In this document: in pieces, positions 10,332 to 20,587 of the stretch
Numbering within the stretch: position 1 is the stretch's first letter
How the letters are laid out: every line of letters begins with the position of its first letter
Origin: Paragorgia papillata
Taxonomy: Eukaryota > Cnidaria > Anthozoa > Scleralcyonacea > Coralliidae
Length of the DNA: 64,000 nt
Reading direction: 5' to 3'
Assembly: GCA_035771165.1 (NCBI GenBank)
Contig: JAWNZC010000106.1
Span: forward strand, 930,001-994,000
Notes under the pieces: generated by a model
What the model was told of the DNA's origin: nothing
Database searches by the model: none
Seen by the model: only the letters and a program-made list of their open reading frames with translations
Made by a program: the position numbers and the translations under genes

Positions 10332-12281
10332 TCAAACCTTTCTGGAAATACCCCCAACAAAGTCACACCAGGGAAGACCACATATACCAAGCTGTCCTTG
10401 AATTTGAAAATAATAATTATGATTTTCTTTCAATCTTGGTTTGCCATCAACTAACGCACAGTAGAAATGTGGATCCTTGCATGCTTCTTCTGGCTTTATA
10501 TTTCTAAAACTGTAAGGACATTTTATTTCTACTATCCCAGGCCCATATACACCATCAATAATCTTCCTATCAGGTGATGTAGATAACCATGGCATTTGCG
10601 GGTTAATCACTGTTCCACAGTGCATTTATCTCATGTGATTTCTAGATAATTTCATGTTGCTCTCATACAGTGCAGCAGCTTTGGCCTCATTCTCAATTCC
10701 ATATTTAATGGCAGGCACATTTGAAATATCTTTCTGATTGAGTAGTGTATTTATTACAAATTTGTCATTTGTTGTTTTACGCTTGCACACTGTGCCAAAA
10801 TCGCTGCTTGGTTAGCCTATTCTTGCGTGCACTGAACCAAGCTGGGTTATTACTCTGCCCTCTTGTCTTTTGTTCTACATGAAGTGGGTCACTAATAGAT
10901 AGGCTCTCAAGAAATGAAGATGTGTTTGAAGAATGAGGACCAGCATAAGTAAAAACTGGAACTTGAGCATGTGGAAGCCTTGGGTAAATATCATCAACAA
11001 TCAATGGTCGTTTGGGATTTGGAAAGTTTGTTAATATTTGAAAGTTGCCTTCATTTGGAGAAAGCTAATAACTGAGTACACGTACCACAGGTACTTGCAT
11101 ATGTAACTGAGTTGGAGTAAAAATATCTTCAGAATTGCATACAGAGTTAAAACCAAATTTTGAAAATTGCTGGTTGAGTTTGTCCTTCAGCTCTTGTACA
11201 CCCTCATTATTTTGCACCAAAGGTTTTCTTGCTTCATATAATATACACTTTATTCCTGAAGATGGTTTTTCATGATATTCAGGATTTATGACATTGTATG
11301 CATAATGGGTTCTGGCTTGTTTCCCATGGTTCTGGGTTTATGCCATTGCTGAGGATTTTCTGTGCAAGTACCAACCTCAGGGAAGGTCTCTGCACTGATC
11401 TTAATGGTGCGATCAATCAAGTAAAGTAACGCTATTGTATGATTACAGTAGCCACCAGCACCAGCTACACAAGAACATTTAGCATATGTGATATCTCCAT
11501 TAGAGGATAAAGTTACCACAGCAGTATGGGGGGTTTCATTCTTTTTTTGGGATTTGTAACATTTGCATTTGACATGGGACAGCTTGGTTTCTTGAGGTTT
11601 CTTCCTCAAAACATTAAAAACATAATTCTCATAGAAAAATTTATATCCTTTCTGTAATGGTTTTTTCTGTGATATTTTCTTTTTTTGGCATGATTTTGAA
11701 TGTTTATATACGAAAACTGTTTGGGAAGAACTTTTGCGGACTTGGTCCATTCTCCATGGAGCTCATTAATAATCGGTTCGGTTTTCTCAACTTTGTTTGA
11801 ACATAATGGGCAATTAGCTTTCATGGAAGGTTATGTCTTACCCTAATAACCATAAAAAAAGTTTCTGCTAGTCAACTGCTCTTGCCATTAATATATTAAT
11901 TTTGTTTTGCTGCTTACCACACATACTTTCAAAAAACATGTACAAACTGGTAAATGGTCAGAGATTGAAAACAATTGATTACCTTCACAGGAGCTCTGCT
12001 TCGTCTCAGAACATTTAAACTTCAAATTTCTGCATCACAACCAAAATTTCAGTTCGTTCTTTGTTGCTTTGTTCATGTCTTTCTCAAACTGTGAACCAGG
12101 TATATCCTCTTCTGTTAACTAAATGAACAAATTGTAACAAGAATTTAGGCATTCATTCAAGATAACTTTGCTAACATCTAAAAAATATCAAGCTCAAATA
12201 TTCACAGTGCGAGATGATACTAAATAGCGTACATGATATTTCTAAACTTACCTCTCTGCATGTACACTGAACTTGAGCCAT
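10332..12281 (-). pseudogene. ISL2EU SWIM/YqaJ nuclease gene, spliced, broken
   Basis: The probable first exon starts at ATG 12281 (MAQVQCTCRE) and ends at a perfect donor, GAG|GTAAGT, near 12251. A second exon near 12125-11985 has a SAP-like run with an in-frame TGA. Bases 11824-11286 encode a SWIM zinc finger (KCSCVAGAGGYCNHT). Bases 11004-10777 carry the start of the YqaJ domain (NNPAWFSARKNRLT), and 10625-10332 the YqaJ core with SPDRKIID, GIVEIKCPYS and YYFQIQGQLGI, which supply the acidic, Lys and Gln residues of this RecB-like nuclease fold. Frame changes interrupt it. YqaJ proteins are alkaline-exonuclease-like recombinases; their role in ISL2EU is not settled. Confidence 0.75.
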
Positions 12282-12519
12282 GATGTTACTTTGACTGCGG
12301 ATCCCACTGGTATTTCCATTGAAATTACTAATGTATTGACCACATACACAGTGATTAGATTGGATACGATACGAGGAAACGATAGTTTTTTTTGTAGCAC
12401 AGAGTTGTAAACAACAGGTATCAGCAAAGATCGCACGTCGGTGAATGTACGAATTTATTAGTAAACCAATGTCAGAATTAAAAAGTCAACCAAGACGATA
12501 TAAGCTATGATAAACATAT

Positions 12520-12646
12520 AAAGTATTTTTATCTTTAACTAAAGAGAGTTTGGTAAAACTTACCATTTTCGGAGCTTTCTTTCTTGACCTTTAAAACAAT
12601 AACAAACAAGATGGCCGCCCAGGATTTCCCTTTATCCGCAAACTAC
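12520..12646. repeat. ISL2EU right terminal inverted repeat
   Basis: Reverse complement of 8522-8645; ends at CCGCAAACTAC. The Helentron frame resumes a few bases outside it. Confidence 0.85.
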
Positions 12647-12650
12647 ATCT

Positions 12651-14402
12651 ATTTAAATGATGGTTTTAGTGAAGATGAAGCAGAGATACCTGCAGGAGTT
12701 ACGGATAGTATGTTGACAGCTACTGAGTTTCTTGATGATGCTGACCGCGAACAAATTCACAATATTGCACCTGGAGAAGGTGCCGACCACTCAGCATTTT
12801 TAGAGACGAATATTCAGAAGAGTTGGCTTACCCAGGAATATTTTTAGGTCAAAAAAGACCTGACGAAAAACAACGATTAACAAATGTTTACTATAGTGAT
12901 ATCTGTAAATCAGAATTACGAAGGTCAGACCGAAGGGCAACCATGTGTGTTGAAAATATCTTTTTCAAAACTAAAAAGCTTCAGATGAAAATTTTATTAG
13001 GGAAACCCCAAATTTCTTTGAGAAAATGTAAAGGAAATAATAGTTCAATCACTGCAGGCCAGTTAAAGCAACCTGGAGAAGGATTAATTCACCATGATGA
13101 AGGTTATAAATTCTTGAGGGCACTTAGAGGCTCTCCACCATATTTTGAAAAGGCAAAAAAAGATTTGTTTGCTATGATTCGACAACTAGGTTCAGCAACA
13201 TTGTTTTGTAGCTTTTCATCAGCTGAAACAAAATGGATACATTTACTGATAATACTTGGTAAACTTGTTGATCATAGAGACTACAGTGATGATGAATTAG
13301 AAAATTTAAACTGGGATGAAAAATACAGATTAATTCAAAGTGACCCTGTTACATGCGCTAGACATTTCGATTATCAATTTAATACATTTTAAAAACAATT
13401 TGTGATGAGTGAACTTGCTCCAGTGGGAAAAATTAAAGATTAGTTTTACAGAGTTCAGTATCAACAATGAGGCTCACCTCATATTCATATGTTGATATTG
13501 TTAGAAAATGCTCCTGTATTTGGTGTTGCTAACGATGATGATGTAACATCATTTATCGATCAAATAATTACCTGTCAAAAACCAGACAATGATCCAGGAT
13601 TGCTTAACGTAGTGAACAGACAAACTCACAGGCATTCTCACACCTGTCGAAAAAAATAAAAAAGCGTATGTAGATTTAATTATCCTCAGCCACCAATGAC
13701 GTTAACTATGATACTTTATCCTCTTGATGACAACTTTTCTCAATCTTCTGTCAAAAAACTTAAAGACTCCTGGAAAGATATCACAAAAAAACTAAATGAT
13801 CTAAAAGAAGGAGATGATATCACATTTGAACAACTTCTCACAAATCTGGGTGTGTCTGAAGAAAATTATTTGCTGGCAATTAGATCATCTCTCAATTGTT
13901 CTACTATATTTTTAAAAAGAATGCCAAATGAACTAAGAGTTAACAATTACAACCCTGCATGTCTGTCTGTATGGAGAGCTAACATGGACATCCAATTCGC
14001 TCTAGATGTTTATGCATGTGCAATGTACATTGTTTCATACATTTCCAAGCCCCAAAAAGGAATGAGTGAATTATTGCGGAGAGCATGTGTTGAAGCAAAA
14101 GAAGGAAATGCAAGCATAAAACAGCAAGTACGAGATATTGGAAACAAATTCTTAAACAATGTAGAAATTAGTGCTCAAGAAGCAGTTTACATCATTCTTC
14201 AATTACCAATGCGCAAGTAATTTTTATTAATACATCTTCTCCTCATGAAAGAGTTGAGCTCTTAAAACCATTGAGTGAAATTAAAGAAATGCCAGATGAA
14301 AGTGAAGAAATTAATTCAGGTGGGCTTTTGAAAAGATATGTTGAGTGTCCAGCATGGTATGATTCTTGTGGAAAACCATATCAAAAGAAATCAACAGAAT
14401 TA
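12651..14402 (+). pseudogene. Helentron Rep (HUH) region
   Basis: This continues the Helentron polyprotein after the ISL2EU insertion: NDGFSEDEAEIPAGVTD, then LAYPGIFLGQKRPDEKQR, then the Helitron-like N block LRALRGSPPYFEKAKKDLFA. The HUH motif PHIHMLILLENAP lies at about 13477-13515, and the Rep tyrosine region near 14010-14070 (YACAMYIVSYISKPQKGMS). The frame changes near 12830, 13390 and 13660, so the copy is dead. HUH Rep proteins nick and join single strands for rolling-circle transposition. The last codon, TTA at 14400-14402, is the Harbinger target site and continues in frame at 32446. Confidence 0.85.
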
Positions 14403-14526
14403 GGGCCTGTTTACATGAAAGAAGGGTGCCGGGCACCCTACCTGGTAGGGTTGAAGATATCGCCATTTCACATGCATTGTTTTCAACAGTGTAGGGGCAC
14501 CCTAAGCGCCAGTTCACAGTTCAAAG

Positions 14527-15821
14527 ATGGCGGGTAGTCGAAGACATGTGGTGGTAAATGTGATTGTCCCTTCTTTGGCGTCTCTAGCAGCAGCTTTCCA
14601 GTTATGTGGTTTAATGTTGACCTATTTAATCCTTGAAAGACGTCGGCTTCAGATAATTGGCCTACAAGCAGGAAATCAATACGATATTGCTGTAGCTCGC
14701 TTGAGGCACGTGCGAACGAGACAAGTTCGTCGAGGGAGAATATGGCGACGACCTGGACGTACAGAGCATTGGTGGCTTAACCTCTATAACGGGGTCCTAC
14801 TAGAGTCTGAATGGAGAAACAATCTTCGCATGGATCACGGTTTATTCATGAAACTGGCCGACGAGCTTCGTCCTACCTTCAACCCGGGATAGGCCCACGA
14901 GGGCTGGATGTCCTGTCAGTCGAAAAGCAACTTGCTTTGACTCTGTATTTGTTGAAAGATCAAGGCTCCCTTTCTATGACAGCTAATACATTTGGCATTG
15001 CGATAAGCACGGGTTCTGCTGTCATTCGTAAAGTCTGCGACATTATAACTCGGGCATTGGGGCCACACTATATAAAATTGCCTCAGAGTGAGAGAGAAAT
15101 GGCCTTGCTTGTGGGAGGAATGGAGAACAAATATGGTTTTCCCGAAGGGTTTGGATGTGTAGATGGAACCCATATTGGAATTATGCAGCCCACTGAGCAT
15201 CCACATGACTATTTTAGTTACAAACAGAAGTACACCATAAACACACAAGCAGTCTGTGATTGGAGAGGGATGTTTCTTGATGTAGAGGTGAAATGGCCTG
15301 GAAGTGTGCATGATGGAATGGTCTTTGGTAATTCAAGAATAAATAGGCTTTTGAGGGAGGAAAAACTACCCATGCTTTACAAAGAAATTCTTCCTGGATA
15401 TGACAAAATTCCAGTAACTTTGCTTGGTGATCCAGCCTACCCCCTATTGCCATACTGCATGAAAGAGTATGCAAATGCTAGAAATAATGAAGAAGTAATT
15501 TTTAATAATATGTTGAGAAGTGCCAGAAACCCCATCGAATGTGCATTCGGTAGGCTAAAAGCAAGATGGCAGATTCTTAATAAGAGAATTGACTTGGGAT
15601 TGGCTTTTGTACCAAACCTTGTATACGCATGCTTTGTTCTCCACAATTTTTGCGAAAAGTATGGTGCTAGTTTGGAAGATGATGCAATAGCTCATCAACT
15701 TGCCTTTGAAAGACTGCAGCCTGACAATGCTCCTGACCAATTGTATTCCTTCAACACTGCAGAGGGAACCAATGCTCGAAATGTTCTTACTTTTCTTTTC
15801 AGAGAGCATATTCCGCATTGA
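14527..15821 (+). pseudogene. Harbinger transposase (HARBI1-like), one frame break
   Basis: Two overlapping frames give one protein of about 430 residues. The N-terminal piece (14527-14892) is basic and ends in NNLRMDHGLFMKLADELRP; the second continues from GIGPRGLDVLSVEKQLAL to a stop at 15821. The DDE core is complete: FGCVDGTHIGI, WPGSVHDGMVF and NPIECAFGRLKARW give the two Asp and the Glu. The break is a one-base shift near 14885, at CCCGGGATAGG. An unrecognised intron is a weaker alternative. The enzyme acts with the Myb-like partner coded at 30577-32350 to cut the ends. Confidence 0.88.
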
Positions 15822-16273
15822 AGTTTTATTCATACCCCAGGGGTGATACTCAGAATTTCAGTGGTGGGGAGGTGTGAAGGATTTTTGGGGCTTGGAATTT
15901 TAAGTTTGAGATTTTTAGTTTGAGTATGCTGTGTATTTGTTTGTTTCTGGAGTTTGGGGGTATTTTACAAAGTCAGGGAAGTTTTTTTAGGGTTAGGATT
16001 TTGGGGGTGCAAAAGATGAATTTGAGTCCCACACCCCCAAGTAGTATAGAGCGGGGCTTAATGGACCCCCTTTATGCAGGAATGTCTCATTAGCATGTTG
16101 TGTTAGCTTATTAGCATGTTGTGTTAGCTTATTAGCATGTTGTGTTATCCCTCCCTTAATAATTCATGAGTTATGAATAATCAATGAGTCGGATTTTTCC
16201 GAAGAGATAACGAAGCATTTCCGATTCCGATAAAACGCCGAGTGCTTGTTAAGATTACGTCATTTTAAACACG

Positions 16274-16639
16274 ATGGCCGAACAAACAATTTGGGCTGAA
16301 TTGCGGGAAAATAATATCGATATAGAAAAAGATACGTTATGTTTTTACATGAATAGATGCCTTAGAGAGCATGGTGAACTGTATGAGAGCATTATCGACC
16401 AAATTAACAGAGATAACTTGCCGAGTAGCTTGTATACTATTTATCAAGAGATGGATCTTGTGAATTTCGGTAGAATTATCGCTTATTTGACTCTAGTGTT
16501 GAAAGTGAGCGATTATTGCGACACCGAAACACTTCGCCAAGCCATTAAAAGAACGGCCAAAGATTTTAGGCGAGTTGACTTGAGGAAATACGAAATAAAA
16601 CAATCGTGGATACAAAGGTTGATTAGATTCCTAACGTAA
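16274..16639 (+). CDS. Possible Bcl-2-like apoptosis regulator in the left terminus
   Basis: An ATG-started frame of 121 residues. Residues about 56-72 (MDLVNFGRIIAYLTLVLK) resemble the BH1 signature of Bcl-2 proteins (NWGR followed by a hydrophobic helix), and the C-terminal QSWIQRLIRFL resembles BH2. The protein is shorter than cellular Bcl-2 members and has no clear membrane anchor, as in some viral versions. Bcl-2-like genes have, as I recall, been noted in adintovirus-type genomes. If right, it would act on mitochondria to delay host cell death. The call rests on short motifs. The copy in the right arm (29298-29031) is broken. Confidence 0.45.
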   Translation: MAEQTIWAELRENNIDIEKDTLCFYMNRCLREHGELYESIIDQINRDNLPSSLYTIYQEMDLVNFGRIIAYLTLVLKVSDYCDTETLRQAIKRTAKDFRRVDLRKYEIKQSWIQRLIRFLT

Positions 16640-16776
16640 CTGTTGTGAGGGATGTTAGAGCGTTGCTAAGGCAAATTTGAATATTACTATACAAGTTCGG
16701 GCGGAAAAAAGTCATTAAAAATCGATTAAACGAAGTCATTAATATTAGGAAATGGTAAATACAGGTTGTCATTTCA

Positions 16777-17253
16777 ATGGATTCTGACCTGATTGAGATT
16801 TTAAATTTGCGCGAGAGAAAGATTGAGTGTACACTTTTAACATGCTATGTTGAGGAAATATCGTTAAACATTGATAGACAGGTGGTGGAGAATTGCTATG
16901 GCAGTGTGCGACATTGTTGCCCCAGGATGCCGGATAAAGATAAAATATGGTTTTACTTCGAATGGGCCTTAGATAGATCATCTGTAGAGAACGTTGTTAA
17001 AGCGTTTGTACGTAAATTAGAAGACATGAAATTGTTTGTAAACGGTCTTGAACTAGTGAGACATACATATCAAGATCACAAGAAAGCGTTTCGAAGATAT
17101 ATGCCATGTGATTTTATCTGTCTAAAGGAGAACCTCAAGAACAATTACAAATTAATTATGAACAAACATAAAGAAGATTGCGCATGTGTGTTACACAGTA
17201 TTACGTCAGTTGAACATGATTCGTCCTGCCCCAAAGCTAGTTTGTCCGGGTAA
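16777..17253 (+). CDS. Unknown Cys-rich protein of the inverted terminus (copy 1)
   Basis: A 158-residue frame from ATG, intact in both arms; the copies differ visibly by one residue (N versus K in LIMxKHKED). It has Cys/His pairs (ENCYGSVRHCCPRMPDKD; later CACVLHSI), an aromatic WFYFEWALD run and a basic C-terminal half. No family recognised. Its layout loosely recalls the Cys-cluster protein at 6960-7442. It lies 24 bases upstream of the next gene on the same strand. The upstream AAATGGTAAATACAGG segment is also conserved in both arms. Confidence 0.6.
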   Translation: MDSDLIEILNLRERKIECTLLTCYVEEISLNIDRQVVENCYGSVRHCCPRMPDKDKIWFYFEWALDRSSVENVVKAFVRKLEDMKLFVNGLELVRHTYQDHKKAFRRYMPCDFICLKENLKNNYKLIMNKHKEDCACVLHSITSVEHDSSCPKASLSG

Positions 17254-17276
17254 CAGATCACAGCTTACCTTACGAT

Positions 17277-17960
17277 ATGGACGACGTCTTTGTGACTGAA
17301 ATAAAATTTGCCCACGAGAAACCTGTGTTCTTAAAGCAGAATGGTCAAAACCAAGTTTACGTATATTCCGACCAGTTTTTTCAGCAGATGTATGTATGTT
17401 TCAGAGAGTTTCGGAATAGGAACGGGGTTAAACTCTTGGTGCAAGGGAGCGAAATCACATTAAATGAGTCAGTGTTTCAGAAAATGATAAATATTTTACC
17501 AATTCTTGTTGAAATTGTTTATGGAGAGGACTCGTTAAGTGAAGAAATAAAGTTTTCGTTGTTGGAGGAGGAAGGATCCTTGGTTAGACCGTATCTTTCT
17601 GCAAGTAATGTTAGTGATGTGACTCACTACAATATCGGCGTTGACAATTACGAATGGGATCGGACGTTTGGTGGTTTAAAGAGGATTCTGACGGCTAAAC
17701 GCATTTCATTTACTGAAGAAGAGTTTGTGCCTGTCAAGCGAGTATTGGGGGATATTCAGCAGAACATAAACGAAAGAAACATTCATAACCCGCCAGACAT
17801 TAAAACAGCGCGTGTTGTAATAAGTGAATTTGATCTAAAAGAATCTGAACTATATAGCTTTGTTTCTGACTCTGATGAATCTGATGTGTCTGATGTCTTT
17901 AAACCGAAGAAGAGAAAGACTGAACTTCTTAGGGAACCTTGGTTTTGTTATCGGGTATAA
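17277..17960 (+). CDS. Unknown acidic protein of the inverted terminus (intact copy)
   Basis: A 227-residue frame from ATG 17277. The N-terminal half is mixed alpha/beta in character (VFLKQNGQNQVYVYSDQFF). The middle has FGGLKRILTAKRISFTEEEF, and the C-terminus is a Ser/Asp-rich stretch (SDSDESDVSDVF) followed by KPKKRKTE, a likely nuclear localisation signal. No family recognised. AATAAA follows the stop at 17964. The right-arm copy (27227-26545) is shifted by loss of one G from a five-G run, so only this one is open. Confidence 0.6.
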   Translation: MDDVFVTEIKFAHEKPVFLKQNGQNQVYVYSDQFFQQMYVCFREFRNRNGVKLLVQGSEITLNESVFQKMINILPILVEIVYGEDSLSEEIKFSLLEEEGSLVRPYLSASNVSDVTHYNIGVDNYEWDRTFGGLKRILTAKRISFTEEEFVPVKRVLGDIQQNINERNIHNPPDIKTARVVISEFDLKESELYSFVSDSDESDVSDVFKPKKRKTELLREPWFCYRV

Positions 17961-18171
17961 TAATAAAAAGCTGAAATAAAATATTATTAAAACTGTGAAA
18001 GTGTTAATTTAATTGCCCGGGGCCGCCCAGACCCGAACTTGCTGACCAGGCGTATCAAGTTGTTTGATTTGCATAGTGCTTTTATATAAAATGTCGTTAA
18101 AAAGTCATTAGGATACTTAATGACTAGGCTCGCCCATTCTTGTTTGCCCTTTTCACAAAAGAAAGTTTACA

Positions 18172-18178
18172 TATAAAA
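18172..18178 (+). promoter_or_regulatory. TATA box for the integrase gene
   Basis: TATAAAA lies about 45 bases before the start of the integrase homology (18220). The same box is present in the right arm at 26327-26333, on the minus strand. Confidence 0.5.
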
Positions 18179-18219
18179 GTGGATCACTTTAGTCAGTAGT
18201 TATAATTCATATATTATGA

Positions 18220-19308
18220 CGATGGAAGGCGGAACAGTACCTTCACGATCTGTATTACAAGCCAAAAAGTCCGGCAAGTTTTGGCGGCGTAGATGCCTTA
18301 TACCGTGTCGTAAGAAGTGACGGTAAATTCCAGATATCCCGAAACAAGATAAAAACATGGCTTAGACAGCAAGATACCTATACTTTGCATAAACCCGTAC
18401 GACATAATTTTAAGCGAAATCGTGTTATTGTTGGAGCGATGGACGAGGAGTGGGAGGCTGATCTAGTAATTATGGATTCGCTTAGTAAAACAAATAATGG
18501 TTATAAATACGTTTTAACTGTTATTGATGTACTGTCCAAATTTGCGTGGGTGGAACCATTAAAAACAAAGACTGCAGAGAGTCTGGTTAAAGCCTTTGAA
18601 AAGATACTAAAGGAAGGAAGGAAGCCTGAAACATTTCATACCGATAAAGGAACTGAATTTACCAACAAACGCTTTCAAAAGTTATTGAAGGACAAACATA
18701 TTCGATTTTTTACAACACACAACGATACCAAGGCATCCATCGTTGAACGATTTAACCGAACGTTAAAGGGGAAAATGTGGAAATATTTTACAGCAAAGAA
18801 TACGTTGAAATATACCGATGTACTACAAAAATTAGTATATTCCTACAACCATTCGAGACACCGTAGTATTGGGATGAGACCAGTTGATGTTAATCGAGAA
18901 AACGAGAGTATTGTGTGGCAAAAACTGTATGGTGATGAGTCCAGCAAACCCATCAAATATAAATTCAGCATTGGTGACCAAGTTCGGATTAGCAAAGCAA
19001 GACGTACATTCAAGAAAGGCTACTTACCTAACTGGACCGAAGAGGTGTTCATCATCACGAAGCGAGTACCCAGACGACCGCCAGTGTACAAAATTGCCGA
19101 TTATCACAGAGAAGAGTTACAAGGAACATTTTACGAACAGGAATTGCAAAGAGTTACAAAGACAGATAGTGACTTTTATAGAATAGAAAGAGTAATTAAG
19201 TCACGCATGCATGGTAAACGTAAAGAGTATCTTGTAAAATGGTTAGGTTATCCAGAAGCTTTTAATTCCTGGGTACCACTCGATAATGTAAAAGATTTAA
19301 CGAAATAA
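18220..19308 (+). CDS. Retrovirus-like (Polinton) integrase with chromodomain
   Basis: A DDE integrase that would insert the element's DNA into chromosomes. An N-terminal conserved block (LYYKPKSPASFGGVDALYRV) is readable from 18220. The catalytic core has Asp in WEADLVIMDS, Asp in FHTDKGTEF and Glu in KASIVERFNRTLK. A C-terminal chromodomain (KEYLVKWLGYPEAFNSWVPL) ends the protein. The frame has no ATG before 18439: an in-frame TGA at 18217-18219 precedes the homology, and two ATGs (18216, 18222) lie in another frame. Both arms show the same arrangement, so the start is probably supplied by an upstream exon or a frame change, not by local decay. The stop overlaps AATAAA at 19303. Confidence 0.85.
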   Translation, partial: RWKAEQYLHDLYYKPKSPASFGGVDALYRVVRSDGKFQISRNKIKTWLRQQDTYTLHKPVRHNFKRNRVIVGAMDEEWEADLVIMDSLSKTNNGYKYVLTVIDVLSKFAWVEPLKTKTAESLVKAFEKILKEGRKPETFHTDKGTEFTNKRFQKLLKDKHIRFFTTHNDTKASIVERFNRTLKGKMWKYFTAKNTLKYTDVLQKLVYSYNHSRHRSIGMRPVDVNRENESIVWQKLYGDESSKPIKYKFSIGDQVRISKARRTFKKGYLPNWTEEVFIITKRVPRRPPVYKIADYHREELQGTFYEQELQRVTKTDSDFYRIERVIKSRMHGKRKEYLVKWLGYPEAFNSWVPLDNVKDLTK

Positions 19309-19357
19309 AAATGTGTGTACCTTACAATTTGTATTCATTTGTGTATTGTTCTTCGAC

Positions 19358-20110
19358 ATGGCAACACAGTTTTATTTAACGCTTCCCAGCAATAGCTCTA
19401 TGGAATATTTTCCAGATAATACTATAGCAAATTTTAAAGTGAAGCTTGCTGAAACTATACAACTAACAGGTGACTGGGAAGTAGCTTTATCAGAGTTATA
19501 TTATCCCCATACATGGAGCGCGATTCGAAAAGGTAATCAACAAACGTTTCTCTATAACGCTGGAACAAAATATGACGATACGGGTATTATCCCAAATGGT
19601 TACTATAACACCATTGCTGATCTGGTGGGGGCTTTAAACCGTAGCATGAACAAAGAGGCACGAGCCAAGATAAATTTTACGTATAATCGAAGTACACGGA
19701 AAGTCACCGTCGATGTAAAAAATGGGGCAAACGTTTGGTTTAGTGGTGATATTGCTACAACATTGGGGTTTCAACAAGACACCTTTATTAAAAAGAAAAC
19801 CCTAAGTCCTTACGTAGCAGATGTTAACGGTGGATTTTCAGCCATGTATGTATACAGTGATATCGTAGATGCACAGTTTGTCGGTGATGTCAAAGTGCCC
19901 CTACTCAGAATTGTCAATACTCAAGGAAGTTATGGTGAAAACGTGAATGTCAGTCTCCGTAACCTACAATATATTCCTGTCAAGGTAAAGTCCTTCGAAA
20001 CAATTGAAGTGAATATAAAGGACGACAAAAACGAAAACGTGTCATTTGGCTTCGGGAAGTCGATCGTGACACTTCACTTTAGACAGCGAAGATCTTCGTA
20101 TTTCATTTAA
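19358..20110 (+). CDS. Penton-like minor capsid protein
   Basis: A 250-residue frame. I chose ATG 19358 (MATQFYLTLPSNSSMEYFP), because the frame upstream to 19313 is inside the integrase 3' end. The start MATQFYLTLPSNSS with the following WEVALSELYYPHTW is the standard opening of the penton-like protein in Polinton-type elements of invertebrates. The single jelly-roll assignment is from family knowledge, not visible motifs. It would form the capsid vertices. The first seven codons lie in the inverted repeat, so the right arm carries them too, running straight into the tandem repeat at 25126. No internal stop. Confidence 0.7.
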   Translation: MATQFYLTLPSNSSMEYFPDNTIANFKVKLAETIQLTGDWEVALSELYYPHTWSAIRKGNQQTFLYNAGTKYDDTGIIPNGYYNTIADLVGALNRSMNKEARAKINFTYNRSTRKVTVDVKNGANVWFSGDIATTLGFQQDTFIKKKTLSPYVADVNGGFSAMYVYSDIVDAQFVGDVKVPLLRIVNTQGSYGENVNVSLRNLQYIPVKVKSFETIEVNIKDDKNENVSFGFGKSIVTLHFRQRRSSYFI

Positions 20111-20112
20111 AA

Positions 20113-20587
20113 ATGAGACATACAATTATTCCAGACGTAAAGCAATTTCAACAGCATTATTTAAGAAGACAACAAGGTGGAAGTCTACCTGGTTTCCGAG
20201 GTGCACGTATTCAGAAAGGTTACGGCATTGGAAGTTTTTTTTAAAAGTATTGCACGCTTTGCAATACCTCTGGTGAAACGAGGAGCTCAAGCTATTCGAA
20301 GAAGAGCTCTGCAAGCTGCAAAAGACGTTGGTCAAGATGTTCTTGCAGGGAAGAATGTAAAGCAAGCGATAAAAGGGCGTGGTTCTGAAGCCGTGAAAGA
20401 TCTTGTTCAAAAAGGGGTCCGTCGGATTACGAACCAATCAGGAGCTGGTCGTAAACGCAAACGGGTGAATTCTCCTATAAAAGTCAACACAAGACGTAAA
20501 ACCGTCAGTCGTTCGCAAACTGTGAAGAAGAAAACATCTGAGCCTACGGAAGCAAAGATTGGACCGTTTATAAAATATAAATCATGA
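20113..20587 (+). pseudogene. Small basic virion protein (pX/core-like), frameshifted
   Basis: From ATG 20113 the frame gives a Gly-rich block (GGSLPGFRGARIQKGYGIGS) and stops after a run of eight T (20235-20242). The rest of the conserved protein (FAIPLVKRGAQAIRRRALQ, DVLAGKNVKQAIKGRG and a Lys/Arg-rich tail) is in the next frame to 20587. The Gly-Arg start, an amphipathic middle and a basic tail are what is seen in the small DNA-associated or membrane-active virion proteins of this group. The homopolymer makes a sequencing slip possible. Its stop overlaps the capsid gene ATG (ATGA at 20584). Confidence 0.7.

Larger units (their letters stand above)
8490..12650. mobile_element. ISL2EU-type DNA transposon
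   Basis: Inverted repeats 8522-8645 and 12520-12646 bracket two converging genes: an IS5-like DDE transposase on the plus strand and a SWIM/YqaJ nuclease on the minus strand. That pair defines ISL2EU elements. It interrupts the Helentron gene between its DUF6570 part and the segment reading NDGFSEDEAEIPAGVTDSM. About 30 bases at the left (8493-8521) lie outside the matched repeat, so the outer end and target duplication are uncertain. Confidence 0.8.
16048..19378. repeat. Left terminal inverted repeat, 3.3 kb
   Basis: Matches the reverse complement of 25127-29524 with few differences, apart from 130 bases near 16561-16690 that the right arm lacks. The outermost part holds a 21-base unit (ATTAGCATGTTGTGTTAG plus CTT) three times at 16089-16146; the right end has one. 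The inner end falls seven codons into the penton-like gene. Confidence 0.9.

Noticed and set aside
14271..14537. Separate 88-residue gene across the Harbinger left end
   Set aside because: The first half is the Helentron frame and the rest is Harbinger terminal sequence read through by chance.
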